From Elusimicrobiales bacterium (GTDB taxonomy: Bacteria; Elusimicrobiota; Elusimicrobia; Elusimicrobiales; UBA9959): a stretch of DNA of 64,000 nucleotides. Shown here piece by piece: positions 7,436-15,306 of the stretch (its first letter is position 1; each line of letters starts with the position of its first letter). The DNA is taken from the NCBI GenBank assembly GCA_028688015.1, contig JAQTZB010000003.1:310001-374000 (forward strand), in the 5' to 3' direction. Both the position numbers and the translations under genes were made by a program. The notes under the pieces were generated by a model that saw only the letters and a list, made by a program, of their open reading frames with translations, made no database searches and was not told the origin of the DNA.

Positions 7436-7927
7436 TTAAAGTTCGGCCTCCTGCTCCTCCAGCCCCGCGCCGGCGGAGTAGCCCCAGGTCACACTGGAGT
7501 GCAGCCAGCCCAACTCTTCCTCGCCGTCGGAAACTTTATACCAGCCGGCTTCCGCTTCCAGAACCTTCAGCGAGCAGTCCTTGTCCGCGATCCAGGCCAC
7601 CGCGTAGTCCCGGCCCGCGCCCTCTCGGATGTTGGCCTTCCGGGTAATGATGACCACCGCCGGCACCTTGGCCAGCAGCGACTTGTGGATCCAGCCTTCC
7701 TCGTTCTCGTAATCCCCGACGCGGACCCAGCTGCCCTCCCGGTCGAGCGCTTCCAGGGGGTAATACCTGCCGGCCTCCCAGACCACCTCGTGCTCCGAAC
7801 CCGGCCCGCTGCGCACGTTGGCCCGCTCGGCGCTGACGCTGAACATCTGGGCGCCGCCGTCCGGCGTGGCCGAGGCGAAGGTCTGCACGGGCAGGATAAA
7901 GGCTAGCAGGAAAATAACGGTTTTCAT
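7436..7927 (-). CDS. Secreted protein with two bacterial SH3 domains
   Basis: The 163 aa product has a signal peptide (MKTVIFLLAFILPVQTFASA). Two SH3b repeats follow, at about residues 30-85 (SVSAERANVRSGPGSEHEVV then GSWVRVGDYENEEGWIHKSLL) and 90-150 (ANIREGAGRDYAVAW then GWYKVSDGEEELGWLHSSV). SH3b domains usually bind peptidoglycan or mediate envelope interactions. A ribosome site GGAG precedes the start, and TATAAT on the minus strand lies about 40 nt upstream. The gene stands alone. Confidence 0.8.
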   Translation of the reverse strand: MKTVIFLLAFILPVQTFASATPDGGAQMFSVSAERANVRSGPGSEHEVVWEAGRYYPLEALDREGSWVRVGDYENEEGWIHKSLLAKVPAVVIITRKANIREGAGRDYAVAWIADKDCSLKVLEAEAGWYKVSDGEEELGWLHSSVTWGYSAGAGLEEQEAEL

Positions 7928-8101
7928 AAGGTCTCCAGCGGCGGGAGCGCGCCCGCCTCTCTTATATTATAGAACGCGGAGGGCGGATAAATATTGCCGT
8001 CTTGTTACGCGGCAAAACCCCGGCGGCTCCGAAGCGGCCCCAGCGCGTTTTTTTGTATCATTAGGTACTGCGGCAAATCGCGGTTCCAAAAAGGCAGGGC
8101 A

Positions 8102-9013
8102 ATGGACAAGACCATACTGGTAGTAGGTTCAGTCGCTCTCGATTCCGTCAAAACCATACACGGCAGCACAAACCACGCGCTCGGCGGCTCCGCCGTGCAT
8201 TTTTCCCTTTCCGCATCTCATTTCTCGCCGGTCAAGATGGTCGGCTGCGTCGGCGAGGACTTCCCGCCCCAGTTCCGCAAGTTCCTCAAGCGCCGCAACA
8301 TCTGCCAGCAGGGCATAGAGGTCATGCCGGGCAAGACCTTTCACTGGGTGGGCCGGTACGACCGCGACTACAAGAACGCCGAGACCATAGCCACCGAGCT
8401 CAACGTCTTCCAGCAGTTCAAGCCCAAGCTCAACGGCGACCACGCCCGCTGCGGCGTGCTGTTCCTCGCGAACATCGACCCCGACCTGCAGCGGGGCGTG
8501 CTGGAGCAGATGGGCAAGCCCCGCCTGGTGGCCTGCGACACGATGAATTACTGGATCAGCCTCAAGAAGCAGTCGCTGCTCAAGCTCCTCAAAAAAGTGG
8601 ACATGCTCTTCGTCAACGAGGAGGAGGCCCGCCAGCTGACCGGCGAGTACAACCTGATAAAGGCGGCCCGGCTGATCATGAAGATGGGCCCGAAGGGCAT
8701 CATTGTAAAGCGCGGCGACGCCGGCGCCATGCTGTTCTTCAAGGACAACGTCCTCTCCGTGCCCGCTCACCCCATAGAAAAAGTCGTGGACCCCACCGGC
8801 GCGGGCGACACCTTTGCCGGCGGCTTTATGGGCTACCTCGCCGCCGCGCCGGACTGGAAGAATTTCGACGTGATCCGCCGCGCCATGAGCTACGGCACCG
8901 TGATGAGCTCCTTCTCCGTGGAGGACTTCAGCGTCAAGCGCGTGGGCGGTATCTCCAAGAAAGAGATCTGCGCGCGCTACGGCAAGTACGTGGACGCGCT
9001 CCACATAAAATAA
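8102..9013 (+). CDS. PfkB-family carbohydrate / nucleoside kinase
   Basis: ATG at 8102 follows GGCAGGG and gives 303 aa. The N-terminus (ILVVGSVALDSVKT, GGSAVHFS) and the C-terminal signature DPTGAGDTFAGGFMG with the catalytic Asp are typical of ribokinase/PfkB enzymes. These transfer phosphate from ATP to a sugar or nucleoside hydroxyl. Its close association with an adenosine deaminase 15 nt downstream hints at a nucleoside substrate, but this is only context. Confidence 0.85.
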   Translation: MDKTILVVGSVALDSVKTIHGSTNHALGGSAVHFSLSASHFSPVKMVGCVGEDFPPQFRKFLKRRNICQQGIEVMPGKTFHWVGRYDRDYKNAETIATELNVFQQFKPKLNGDHARCGVLFLANIDPDLQRGVLEQMGKPRLVACDTMNYWISLKKQSLLKLLKKVDMLFVNEEEARQLTGEYNLIKAARLIMKMGPKGIIVKRGDAGAMLFFKDNVLSVPAHPIEKVVDPTGAGDTFAGGFMGYLAAAPDWKNFDVIRRAMSYGTVMSSFSVEDFSVKRVGGISKKEICARYGKYVDALHIK

Positions 9014-9027
9014 CGGTCCCCGGGGAC

Positions 9028-10050
9028 ATGGAAACCTCGGCGGACAAGATCCGCGCCCTGCCCAAGGCCGAGCTGCACCGCCATATAGAGGGCTGCGTGC
9101 GCGTGGCCACCGTCATCGACCTGGCCCGCCGCCATAACCTGAAGCTGCCTTCCTTCGATCCCGCCGAACTGGAACTTTCCTATAAACTCCGCGCCCCGGG
9201 CGCGTCGCTGGCCGCGGTGCTGGGCATGTTCGGCCTGGCGCAGGCCTCTTTCGCCTCGTACGAGGCCGTGGAGCGCATCACCTTCGAGGCGCTGGAAGAC
9301 GCCTATAAAAAAGAGAATATCCGCCTGCTGGAGCTGCGCTACAGCCCCGACTTCATGCTGGGCAGGGCCGGCCTGGACTGGAAAAAGGCGCACGAGCTGA
9401 TAGCGGCCACCTGCGCAAAATTTGAAAAAAATTCCAACCTGGTCTGCGGCGTCATTGTGATAGCCTCGCGCAGTTACGGCCTGGCCTCGGCTGAAAAAAC
9501 TATAGGGTTCTGTGTAGAGAACAAAAAGACCGTAGCCGGTTTCGACCTGGCCGATAGCGAGAGCTCTTTCCCGTCCTCCCTCTACAAGGACGCGGCGCAG
9601 AAGCTGCACCGCGCCGGCATCCCGCTGACGGTGCACTCGGGCGAGGAAGGCCATTTCTCCCAGGTCGTAGAGACCATTAAACAGCTGGCGCCGCGCCGCA
9701 TAGGCCACGGCGTGAAGGCGGCCGAGGACGCCAGCGGCGGGACCATAGAGCTGGTAAAGAATTCCGGCGTCACCATAGAGACCAACCCCTGGAGCAACTA
9801 CCTCACGCGCGCGGTGGCCGCCATAGAGGCGCACCCGCTGAAAAAATTCATCAGGGCCGGCGTAAAATGCACCATAGGCGCCGACGACCCGGAGATCCTC
9901 GACACCGACCTGAACAAAGAGTACGGCCTGGCGGTGGAAAAGATGGGCCTGTCCTCCGACGAGCTCCGCTATACGCTGCGCTGTGCGGTGCAGGGCTCCT
10001 TCCTCTCTCCCGACCGGCGGCAGCAGGCCGCGAAGGAACTGGGGCTATGA
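9028..10050 (+). CDS. Adenosine deaminase family protein
   Basis: The 340 aa protein carries the zinc and catalytic motifs of the family: AELHRHIEG near the N-terminus, TVHSGEEG, RRIGHGVKA, ETNPWSN and TIGADDPEIL. It should deaminate adenosine, deoxyadenosine or a related aminopurine in the cytoplasm. It lies between a PfkB kinase (14 nt away) and a metallophosphoesterase (ATGA overlap), consistent with one operon in nucleoside salvage. Substrate specificity cannot be fixed from sequence. Confidence 0.88.
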   Translation: METSADKIRALPKAELHRHIEGCVRVATVIDLARRHNLKLPSFDPAELELSYKLRAPGASLAAVLGMFGLAQASFASYEAVERITFEALEDAYKKENIRLLELRYSPDFMLGRAGLDWKKAHELIAATCAKFEKNSNLVCGVIVIASRSYGLASAEKTIGFCVENKKTVAGFDLADSESSFPSSLYKDAAQKLHRAGIPLTVHSGEEGHFSQVVETIKQLAPRRIGHGVKAAEDASGGTIELVKNSGVTIETNPWSNYLTRAVAAIEAHPLKKFIRAGVKCTIGADDPEILDTDLNKEYGLAVEKMGLSSDELRYTLRCAVQGSFLSPDRRQQAAKELGL

Positions 10051-11162
10051 GGAACCCTTTCAGCGTTTTCGGAATGGGGCTGTCCCTGTTCTGCCTTGCT
10101 TTCAACCTCTATGCCGCCTGGTGGGTGGTCCGCCGGCTCGCCCTGCGGCACTGGGGCCGCTTTCTCGCTGTCGAGGCCGCGCTGCTGCTGTCGGCGCTCT
10201 ATCCCGCCGCCCGCGGCTTTTTTTCCGGCTTCGCGGGCCCCCTGGCCGACGCCTCCCTCTGGCTGGGCTTCTTCGTCCTGGGCGCGTCCTTCATAGTCTT
10301 CTGGTGGCTGGCGCTCTGCGACCTGCTGCTGTGGGCCCTGCGTGCGCGCGGCCGCGGCGCCGCCCTGGCCTGCCTGGCCGGGGCCGCAGGCCTGGTGGGC
10401 CTGGCGGCCTGGCAGGGCCATAAGCCGCCGGAGGTGGTCAGGCTGGAGATCCCGGTAGCCGGCCTGCCGCGCGCCCTGGACGGCTTCAGCGTGCTGCAGG
10501 TGTCTGACCTGCACCTGGGACGCATGAGCGGCCACGGCCGCATCGCGCACATAGCCGGAGTAGCCGAAGGGGTAAGTCCGGACCTTATAGTTTTCACCGG
10601 CGACTTCTCCGAGCGGCGCGAGCGCATGCCAGATGGTACTTGCGAGACGCTGCGCTCCCTAAAAGCCCGTTACGGCAGGGCGGCGGTGCTGGGCAACCAC
10701 GACCTGTTCACCGGCGGCGGCCCGGCCGCGGAGTTCTTTACCGCCTGCGGCGTTAAAATGCTGCGGGGCGAAGTTTACGAGCCGGCCCGGGGGCTGCTGG
10801 TGGCCGGCGTGGACGACCTGCGCCGCGGCGATCGCGACGGGGCCGCCAGGCTGGCGCCGCTGTTGGACCGCGCGAAGCCGCTGATCCTGCTTTCTCATCA
10901 GCCGGAGGGCTTTGACGCCATAACGGCGGCCGGGGCGGGCCTGGTTTTAAGCGGGCATACCCATAACGGCCAGATCTTTCCGTTCAACCTGCTGGAATTC
11001 AGGCTCTTCAAATACTTTTACGGCCTCTACCGCGAGCGGGGCTTCCATATTTACGTGACCTCCGGCGCGGGCACCTGGGGGCCGCCGCTGCGGCTGTTCA
11101 CCCGGTCCGAGCTGCCGCTGCTGACGCTGCGCTACGTTGACAGTCCCGGCGGCAAGCGGTAG
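10047..11162 (+). CDS. Membrane-anchored metallophosphoesterase (YkuE-like)
   Basis: ATG at 10047 overlaps the deaminase stop, giving 371 aa. About four N-terminal transmembrane helices (residues 5-130) precede a calcineurin-like phosphoesterase domain with LQVSDLHLGR, VFTGDFSE, VLGNHD, LLSHQPEGFD and LSGHTHNGQ. This is the usual order of metal ligands. The layout (membrane helices plus phosphoesterase) resembles YkuE/YaeI-like enzymes that act on lipids or envelope phosphates. A bidirectional terminator follows. Confidence 0.88.
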   Translation: MRNPFSVFGMGLSLFCLAFNLYAAWWVVRRLALRHWGRFLAVEAALLLSALYPAARGFFSGFAGPLADASLWLGFFVLGASFIVFWWLALCDLLLWALRARGRGAALACLAGAAGLVGLAAWQGHKPPEVVRLEIPVAGLPRALDGFSVLQVSDLHLGRMSGHGRIAHIAGVAEGVSPDLIVFTGDFSERRERMPDGTCETLRSLKARYGRAAVLGNHDLFTGGGPAAEFFTACGVKMLRGEVYEPARGLLVAGVDDLRRGDRDGAARLAPLLDRAKPLILLSHQPEGFDAITAAGAGLVLSGHTHNGQIFPFNLLEFRLFKYFYGLYRERGFHIYVTSGAGTWGPPLRLFTRSELPLLTLRYVDSPGGKR

Positions 11163-11182
11163 AACAAAAAATATTCCTAAAG

Positions 11183-11220
11183 AGAAAAGGCGCGGGCTTG
11201 GCCAGCGCCTTTTCTTTTTT
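11183..11220. terminator. Intrinsic terminator between convergent genes
   Basis: An 11-bp stem (11183-11193 with 11205-11215) is followed by a run of T on the + strand; the convergent response-regulator gene may use it too. Confidence 0.85.
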
Positions 11221-11240
11221 GGACGGCGGAGAACCCCGCC

Positions 11241-11837
11241 CTACTTTACCTCGTCCATGTGCCGCTTGAAGCAGTCGTCGCAGTAGCCGTGGGAAAAAAC
11301 CGCCTCGGAATGGCCGCTGATATAGGTTTCCATCTGCAGCCATTTCCCTTCTGGCGTCCTGATCTTCTTGCATTCGCAGCAGGTGGGCAGCAGGCCGGTG
11401 AGCAGCTTTACCCGCTTCAGGGAATCCTTCAGCCGGGCGATCAGGTCTTCTTTCTCGTTCAGCAGGGCCTTGCGCTCTATGGCGTAGCCTATCACCCTCT
11501 TCAGCTCCCGGTGATCGAAGCTGCCTTTGACCAGGTAGTCCTGCGCGCCGTGTTTGAGCGCTTCCAGTCCGGTGGCTTCGTCGTCGGTGCCGGTCATCAC
11601 GATGACCGGCAATTCAGGGAATCTTTCACAGACCCGTTTAACGGTTTCTATGCCCCGGCTGTCGGGCAGGCCCATGTCCGTCAGCAGAATGTCTGCTCCC
11701 GAGGCGGAAATGCCCGCCAGACCTTCTTCTAAAGTTCCGGCCTCGCCTACGGGTTCGCCCAGGGCGGCCGCGTCCAGCATGCGGCGCGTTATCCCGGCCG
11801 ATACCGGCTCGTCTTCTATCAGAAAAATTTTAGGCAT
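11241..11837 (-). CDS. Response regulator with a C-terminal four-Cys module
   Basis: The 198 aa protein has a receiver domain (residues 1-120) with acidic pocket ED at 8-9, phospho-acceptor Asp54 and Lys104. A short coiled region leads into a Cys module: CCECKKIRTPEG (Cys153/154/156) and HGYCDDC (Cys186/189). The surrounding pattern (LLPxCxxCKKIR, YISxHSEAxFSHG) is a known tail found after PAS, kinase and receiver domains in several phyla and probably binds a metal. No DNA-binding domain is present, so output is by protein contact. It is divergent from the OmpR-type regulator at 12086. Confidence 0.85.
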   Translation of the reverse strand: MPKIFLIEDEPVSAGITRRMLDAAALGEPVGEAGTLEEGLAGISASGADILLTDMGLPDSRGIETVKRVCERFPELPVIVMTGTDDEATGLEALKHGAQDYLVKGSFDHRELKRVIGYAIERKALLNEKEDLIARLKDSLKRVKLLTGLLPTCCECKKIRTPEGKWLQMETYISGHSEAVFSHGYCDDCFKRHMDEVK

Positions 11838-11897
11838 ATTCCACCCCCCACGGCCTATTATATAAACATCCGCAACTGGAATTGCGTAGAAAGTCTA

Positions 11898-11926
11898 TTG
11901 TATATACTGGCGGATGGATGTATAAT
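11898..11926 (+). promoter_or_regulatory. Promoter of the two-component island
   Basis: TTGTAT (11898-11903), 17 nt, TATAAT (11921-11926). The leader to the start at 12086 is about 150 nt long and contains GC-rich inverted repeats; no gene is seen in it. Confidence 0.6.
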
Positions 11927-12085
11927 CCCTTTAGGTTATCAGGGGATTAGCAAATAATTTTTTACCCGGCTGGCGCTGCTGCGTCATTCGTATTCTTCTT
12001 GTCTGGTCCTGAGCCGGCCGGTAAAGCGGCTTCTTTAACCGCGGCGGGACCTGCTGGCGCCTCGCTCTGAGGCCGCGGGGGAAAT

Positions 12086-12778
12086 ATGCCTAAAAAAATA
12101 CTGCTGGTGGAGGACGACCCAAGGATGCTGGAGGTGATGCGGCGCTACCTGGAGAACAGGGGCTTCGGCGTCATCTTCACCAATAACGGCTCCGAAGCCC
12201 TGATGATGGTGCGTGACTCCCGGCCGGACCTGGTGGTCACCGACGTGAAGGTGCCGGGGCTGGACGGCCTGGAACTTTGCAAGGCCGTAAAAGTCTCGGC
12301 CGACACGGCCGGCGTGCCGGTCATAATTATTTCCGGCGAGTGCAAAGAGGATTCGGACGTGGTGTGCGGCTACGAGAAGGGCGCGGACGACTACCTGCCT
12401 AAACCCTTTTCTTTCGCCGTGCTGGCCGCCAAGATCGGGGCGGTGCTGCGGCGCTATTCCGCCGGCACCGGGCAGGCGGCGAAAAAAATAAAAGAGTCCG
12501 GGCTGGAGCTCGACGGGGGGGCCAGGGCTGTGCGCATCGGCGGCAAGCCGGTGGCGCTGACCCGCAAGGAGTTCGACCTGCTGACGCTGCTGCTGGAAAA
12601 AAAGGGCCGGGTGCTGGGTGTACCGTATCTGCTGGAGACCATCTGGGGCTACGACATGGCCACCTATGACAATCCGCACACGGTGGAGACTCACGTCTCG
12701 TCCCTGCGTAAAAAATTAGGGCCCAAGGTGGCCGGGCGCCTGGTCAGCGTAACCGGGCACGGCTATAAGTTCGAGTGA
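12086..12778 (+). CDS. OmpR/PhoB-type response regulator
   Basis: The 230 aa protein has a receiver domain (residues 1-120; EDD at 9-11, Asp53 as phospho-acceptor, Lys106 in KPF). A winged-helix Trans_reg_C domain follows (about 135-230), with LTRKEFDLLTLLLEKKG and THVSSLRKKLG and ending VTGHGYKFE. It is a DNA-binding transcription factor controlled by phosphorylation. The histidine kinase gene begins 4 nt downstream, so they are likely partners. Confidence 0.92.
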   Translation: MPKKILLVEDDPRMLEVMRRYLENRGFGVIFTNNGSEALMMVRDSRPDLVVTDVKVPGLDGLELCKAVKVSADTAGVPVIIISGECKEDSDVVCGYEKGADDYLPKPFSFAVLAAKIGAVLRRYSAGTGQAAKKIKESGLELDGGARAVRIGGKPVALTRKEFDLLTLLLEKKGRVLGVPYLLETIWGYDMATYDNPHTVETHVSSLRKKLGPKVAGRLVSVTGHGYKFE

Positions 12779-12782
12779 GCAT

Positions 12783-13523
12783 ATGACCGAAAAAGAAACG
12801 GCGGAAATGACGGCCGTCCGCGGCGACGCGGAGCGGATGGCCTCGCTGGCCAGGCTGGCCAGCGGGTTCGCGCACGACATAAACAACATGCTGGGCGCTA
12901 TAGAAGGCTACGCCGTGCTGGCGCGCGCCAGCCTGGCGCCCGGCAGCCAGGCGCGCAAGGACATGGAAAGCATCAGCGAGGCGGTGAAAGCCGCTGCGGA
13001 GCTGACCTCCGGGCTGCTGCTTTTCGGCCGCAGGCGCGCGCTTAAGCCGGAGGCCTGCCAGCCGGGGCAGCTGCTGGAGGCGGCCGCGGCCAGGGCCCGC
13101 GCCCAGGGCCCTGCCGGTGTGGTTGTGAAAACCGAGATCCCGGGCGGGCTGGCCGGGCTCCTGGCTGACAGGGGTCGTTTCGAGACGGCTTTAGACGCCC
13201 TCGTTAAGAATGCCCTGACCGCCATGCCGGCGGGCGGACAGCTTACCCTGGGGGCGGAACAGATCCGGGCCGGCGGGCCGGCCGGCGCGGACGAGTATTT
13301 TCTGCGGTTCTTTGTCCGCGACACGGGCCCGGGCATGACTCCCGAAGTGCTGGAGCACCTTTTTGAACCGTATTTCTCCGGCCGCCCCGAAGGCAAGGGG
13401 CTGGGCCTGGCGCTGGTTTACGGAATAGCCGCGCTGCACGGCGGCTGGGCCGAGGCCCGCAGCGAGCCGGGCCGCGGCAGCGAAGTCTCCCTCTGTCTTC
13501 CGGCCGGGCCTGGCCGTATTTGA
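12783..13523 (+). CDS. Soluble histidine kinase lacking a sensor domain
   Basis: The 246 aa protein begins almost directly with the dimerisation/phospho-acceptor helix (SGFAHDINNMLGAIEGY, His31). A HATPase_c domain follows, with N-box VKNALTAM, DTGPGMTPE, and GKGLGLALVYG. There is no transmembrane segment or PAS domain, so the input must come from a partner protein. It is probably co-transcribed with the OmpR-type regulator just upstream. Confidence 0.88.
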   Translation: MTEKETAEMTAVRGDAERMASLARLASGFAHDINNMLGAIEGYAVLARASLAPGSQARKDMESISEAVKAAAELTSGLLLFGRRRALKPEACQPGQLLEAAAARARAQGPAGVVVKTEIPGGLAGLLADRGRFETALDALVKNALTAMPAGGQLTLGAEQIRAGGPAGADEYFLRFFVRDTGPGMTPEVLEHLFEPYFSGRPEGKGLGLALVYGIAALHGGWAEARSEPGRGSEVSLCLPAGPGRI

Positions 13524-13557
13524 GAAAAGCCTGAACTTCTCCGGAGTTTTTCCGTAG

Positions 13558-13589
13558 CCCTGACCACTACACTATAGTAGGGGTCAGGG
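13558..13589 (+). promoter_or_regulatory. 32-bp near-palindrome directly before a small secreted-protein gene
   Basis: CCCTGACC (13558-13565) and GGTCAGGG (13582-13589) pair perfectly, and the inner CTAC/GTAG also pair. It ends 2 nt before the ATG at 13592. It could be an operator, or an RNA hairpin that hides the start site. Confidence 0.6.
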
Positions 13590-13591
13590 TT

Positions 13592-13849
13592 ATGAATATC
13601 TGGATAAAAAACACTACGGTCGCGCTGGTTTTGCAGGGGCTCCTTGCGGTCCCGGCGCTGGCCTCCCTCAGCCCCGCTGAGAAGATGGCCCCGGGCGGCT
13701 GCTCCGGGGCCATGCGTTTCTACGCGCTCCTCAAACAATATTATTACGAAGGCCCTGCGGCTCGCCACAGCGCGGAGAAGCGGGACCAGCTGGCCAGGCG
13801 GATGCGGCTGGAAGAACTGAACGCGGAAGAATGCCGGGGGGCGGTATGA
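13592..13849 (+). CDS. Small secreted protein of unknown function
   Basis: The 85 aa product has a signal peptide (VALVLQGLLAVPALA) and a short mature part with two Cys (GGCSGAMRFYALLKQYYYEG and AEECRGAV), which could form a disulfide. The gene overlaps the following GGDEF gene as ATGA, so their translation is probably coupled. I do not recognise a family. Its place directly upstream of a cyclic-dinucleotide enzyme suggests a role in signalling, but that is only context. Confidence 0.55.
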   Translation: MNIWIKNTTVALVLQGLLAVPALASLSPAEKMAPGGCSGAMRFYALLKQYYYEGPAARHSAEKRDQLARRMRLEELNAEECRGAV

Positions 13850-14490
13850 ACAGGACGCCGCTGGTGGCTGACGACTCCGTGGACCTGCGGGCCCGGGCGG
13901 ACAGCGCGGACAAGGGGGCCCGGTGCATGCTGGGCGCTAACCCGCTGACGCTGCTGCCCGGAGAGCCGGCCATAGAGGAGGAGGCCTGGCGCAGGATAAA
14001 GAACGGTGAGCAGCTGGCCTATTTTCACATAGATATAGACAACTTTAAGGCCTATAACGACGCTTACGGGCACCTGCGCGGCGACGCCGTGATAAGGGAG
14101 ACCGCCAAGCAGCTGCTGCAGGCACAGCGGGAGTTCGAGGCGCAGGACGTGTTCCTGGGCCACATCGGGGGCGACGATTTCGTGCTGATCTCCTCCCTGG
14201 GCCGCGAAGAGCAGATAGCTTCCGCCGTGGCGCGGCGCTTCGACCAGGAGGCCCGCGGCTTCTACGGGCCGCAGGACCTGGCGCGGGGTTTTATACTGTC
14301 CACCGACAGGCAGGGCGGGATCAGGGAATTCCCGCTGATGACGCTCAGTATCGCCATAGCCGCCAACGACAGGCGCGAATTGGCCCATTACGCCGGGCTC
14401 GCCGACATAGCGGCCGAAATAAAGAACTACCTGAAGAGGCTGCCGGGCAGGACAGGCAGCCTGTACCTGAAGGACAGGCGGAAGGATTGA
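13846..14490 (+). CDS. Diguanylate-cyclase-like GGDEF protein
   Basis: The start at ATG 13846 overlaps the previous stop; the protein is 214 aa. It contains the GGDEF-family opening NPLTLLPGEPAIEE, the FHIDIDNFKAYNDAYGH metal/GTP region and GGDDF at residues 108-112, an intact active-site signature (GG[DE][DE]F). It should make cyclic di-GMP if active. The C-terminus closely resembles that of the triple-receiver protein at 44620-46344 (both end DRRKD). Only about 30 residues precede the domain, so it lacks its own sensor. Confidence 0.82.
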   Translation: MNRTPLVADDSVDLRARADSADKGARCMLGANPLTLLPGEPAIEEEAWRRIKNGEQLAYFHIDIDNFKAYNDAYGHLRGDAVIRETAKQLLQAQREFEAQDVFLGHIGGDDFVLISSLGREEQIASAVARRFDQEARGFYGPQDLARGFILSTDRQGGIREFPLMTLSIAIAANDRRELAHYAGLADIAAEIKNYLKRLPGRTGSLYLKDRRKD

Positions 14491-14500
14491 AGGGGGACTT

Positions 14501-15277
14501 ATGGCGAATATACTGATCATAGAGGACGACGGGATAGTGCGCGACGCGCTGCGCGAACTCCTCACGCGCGCGGGCCATAAGGTGCAGGCGGCCTGCGACG
14601 GCGGCAACGGGGTCGCCGCGTTCAAAAACCAGCGCCCCGACCTGGTGATCCTGGACCGCAACCTGCCGGTGCTGAGCGGGTCCGGCGTGTTCGCCAATAT
14701 CCGCGCTTTCGACCCGGCGGCCAGGATCATCCTGCTGTCGGGCTACGACGAGCCCGAAGAGGTGGCGGTTTACCTTAACCACGGCGCGGCGGCCTTCCTT
14801 TCAAAGGAGGACGGTCTCTCCAACGTGCTGATGGCGGTGGAATCAGTAGTGGGGACGTGCCGCCCCCGCGCAGAGACGGCCGCCCAGGCGCTGCCGCTGG
14901 TCCTGGTGGCCGACGACGAGAAAATGGTGCGCGACATCCTGGCGCGGGCCCTTGGCGAGATCGGGTGCCGCGTCATCCAGGCCGTCGACGGCGAGCAGGC
15001 CGCCGAGCTGGCCCGGGAGCAGCGGCCGGACATCGTGATGCTGGACGTGGTGATGCCGAAGAAGGACGGCCTGCAGGTGCTGCGGGAGCTGCTGCCGGAA
15101 CTGCCGGCCGCGGCGTTCATGCTGATCACCGGCTACGGGGAGGAAAAAAACGGGCGCGAAGCCCTGCGGCTGGGAGCGCTTGACTATATCGCCAAGCCCT
15201 TCAATATCGAGCTGGTTAAGACGGCGGTCGAGGCGCGCCTGCTGCAGCAGGACAAGCTGGGGGCCGTCGGCCTGTAG
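14501..15277 (+). CDS. Tandem receiver-domain protein
   Basis: The 258 aa protein consists of two complete receiver domains. The first has EDD near the N-terminus, Asp52 and Lys102 in SKED. The second, from about residue 130, has ADDEKMVRD, an Asp in VMLDVVMPKKDG, LITGYGEE and Lys in AKPF. There is no output domain. It probably acts as a phosphate relay or sink between the kinases and the GGDEF protein of this island. The gene starts 10 nt after the GGDEF gene. Confidence 0.88.
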   Translation: MANILIIEDDGIVRDALRELLTRAGHKVQAACDGGNGVAAFKNQRPDLVILDRNLPVLSGSGVFANIRAFDPAARIILLSGYDEPEEVAVYLNHGAAAFLSKEDGLSNVLMAVESVVGTCRPRAETAAQALPLVLVADDEKMVRDILARALGEIGCRVIQAVDGEQAAELAREQRPDIVMLDVVMPKKDGLQVLRELLPELPAAAFMLITGYGEEKNGREALRLGALDYIAKPFNIELVKTAVEARLLQQDKLGAVGL

Positions 15278-15306
15278 CGGAGTGCCGTCTGAAAAAAGGG
15301 GAATTT

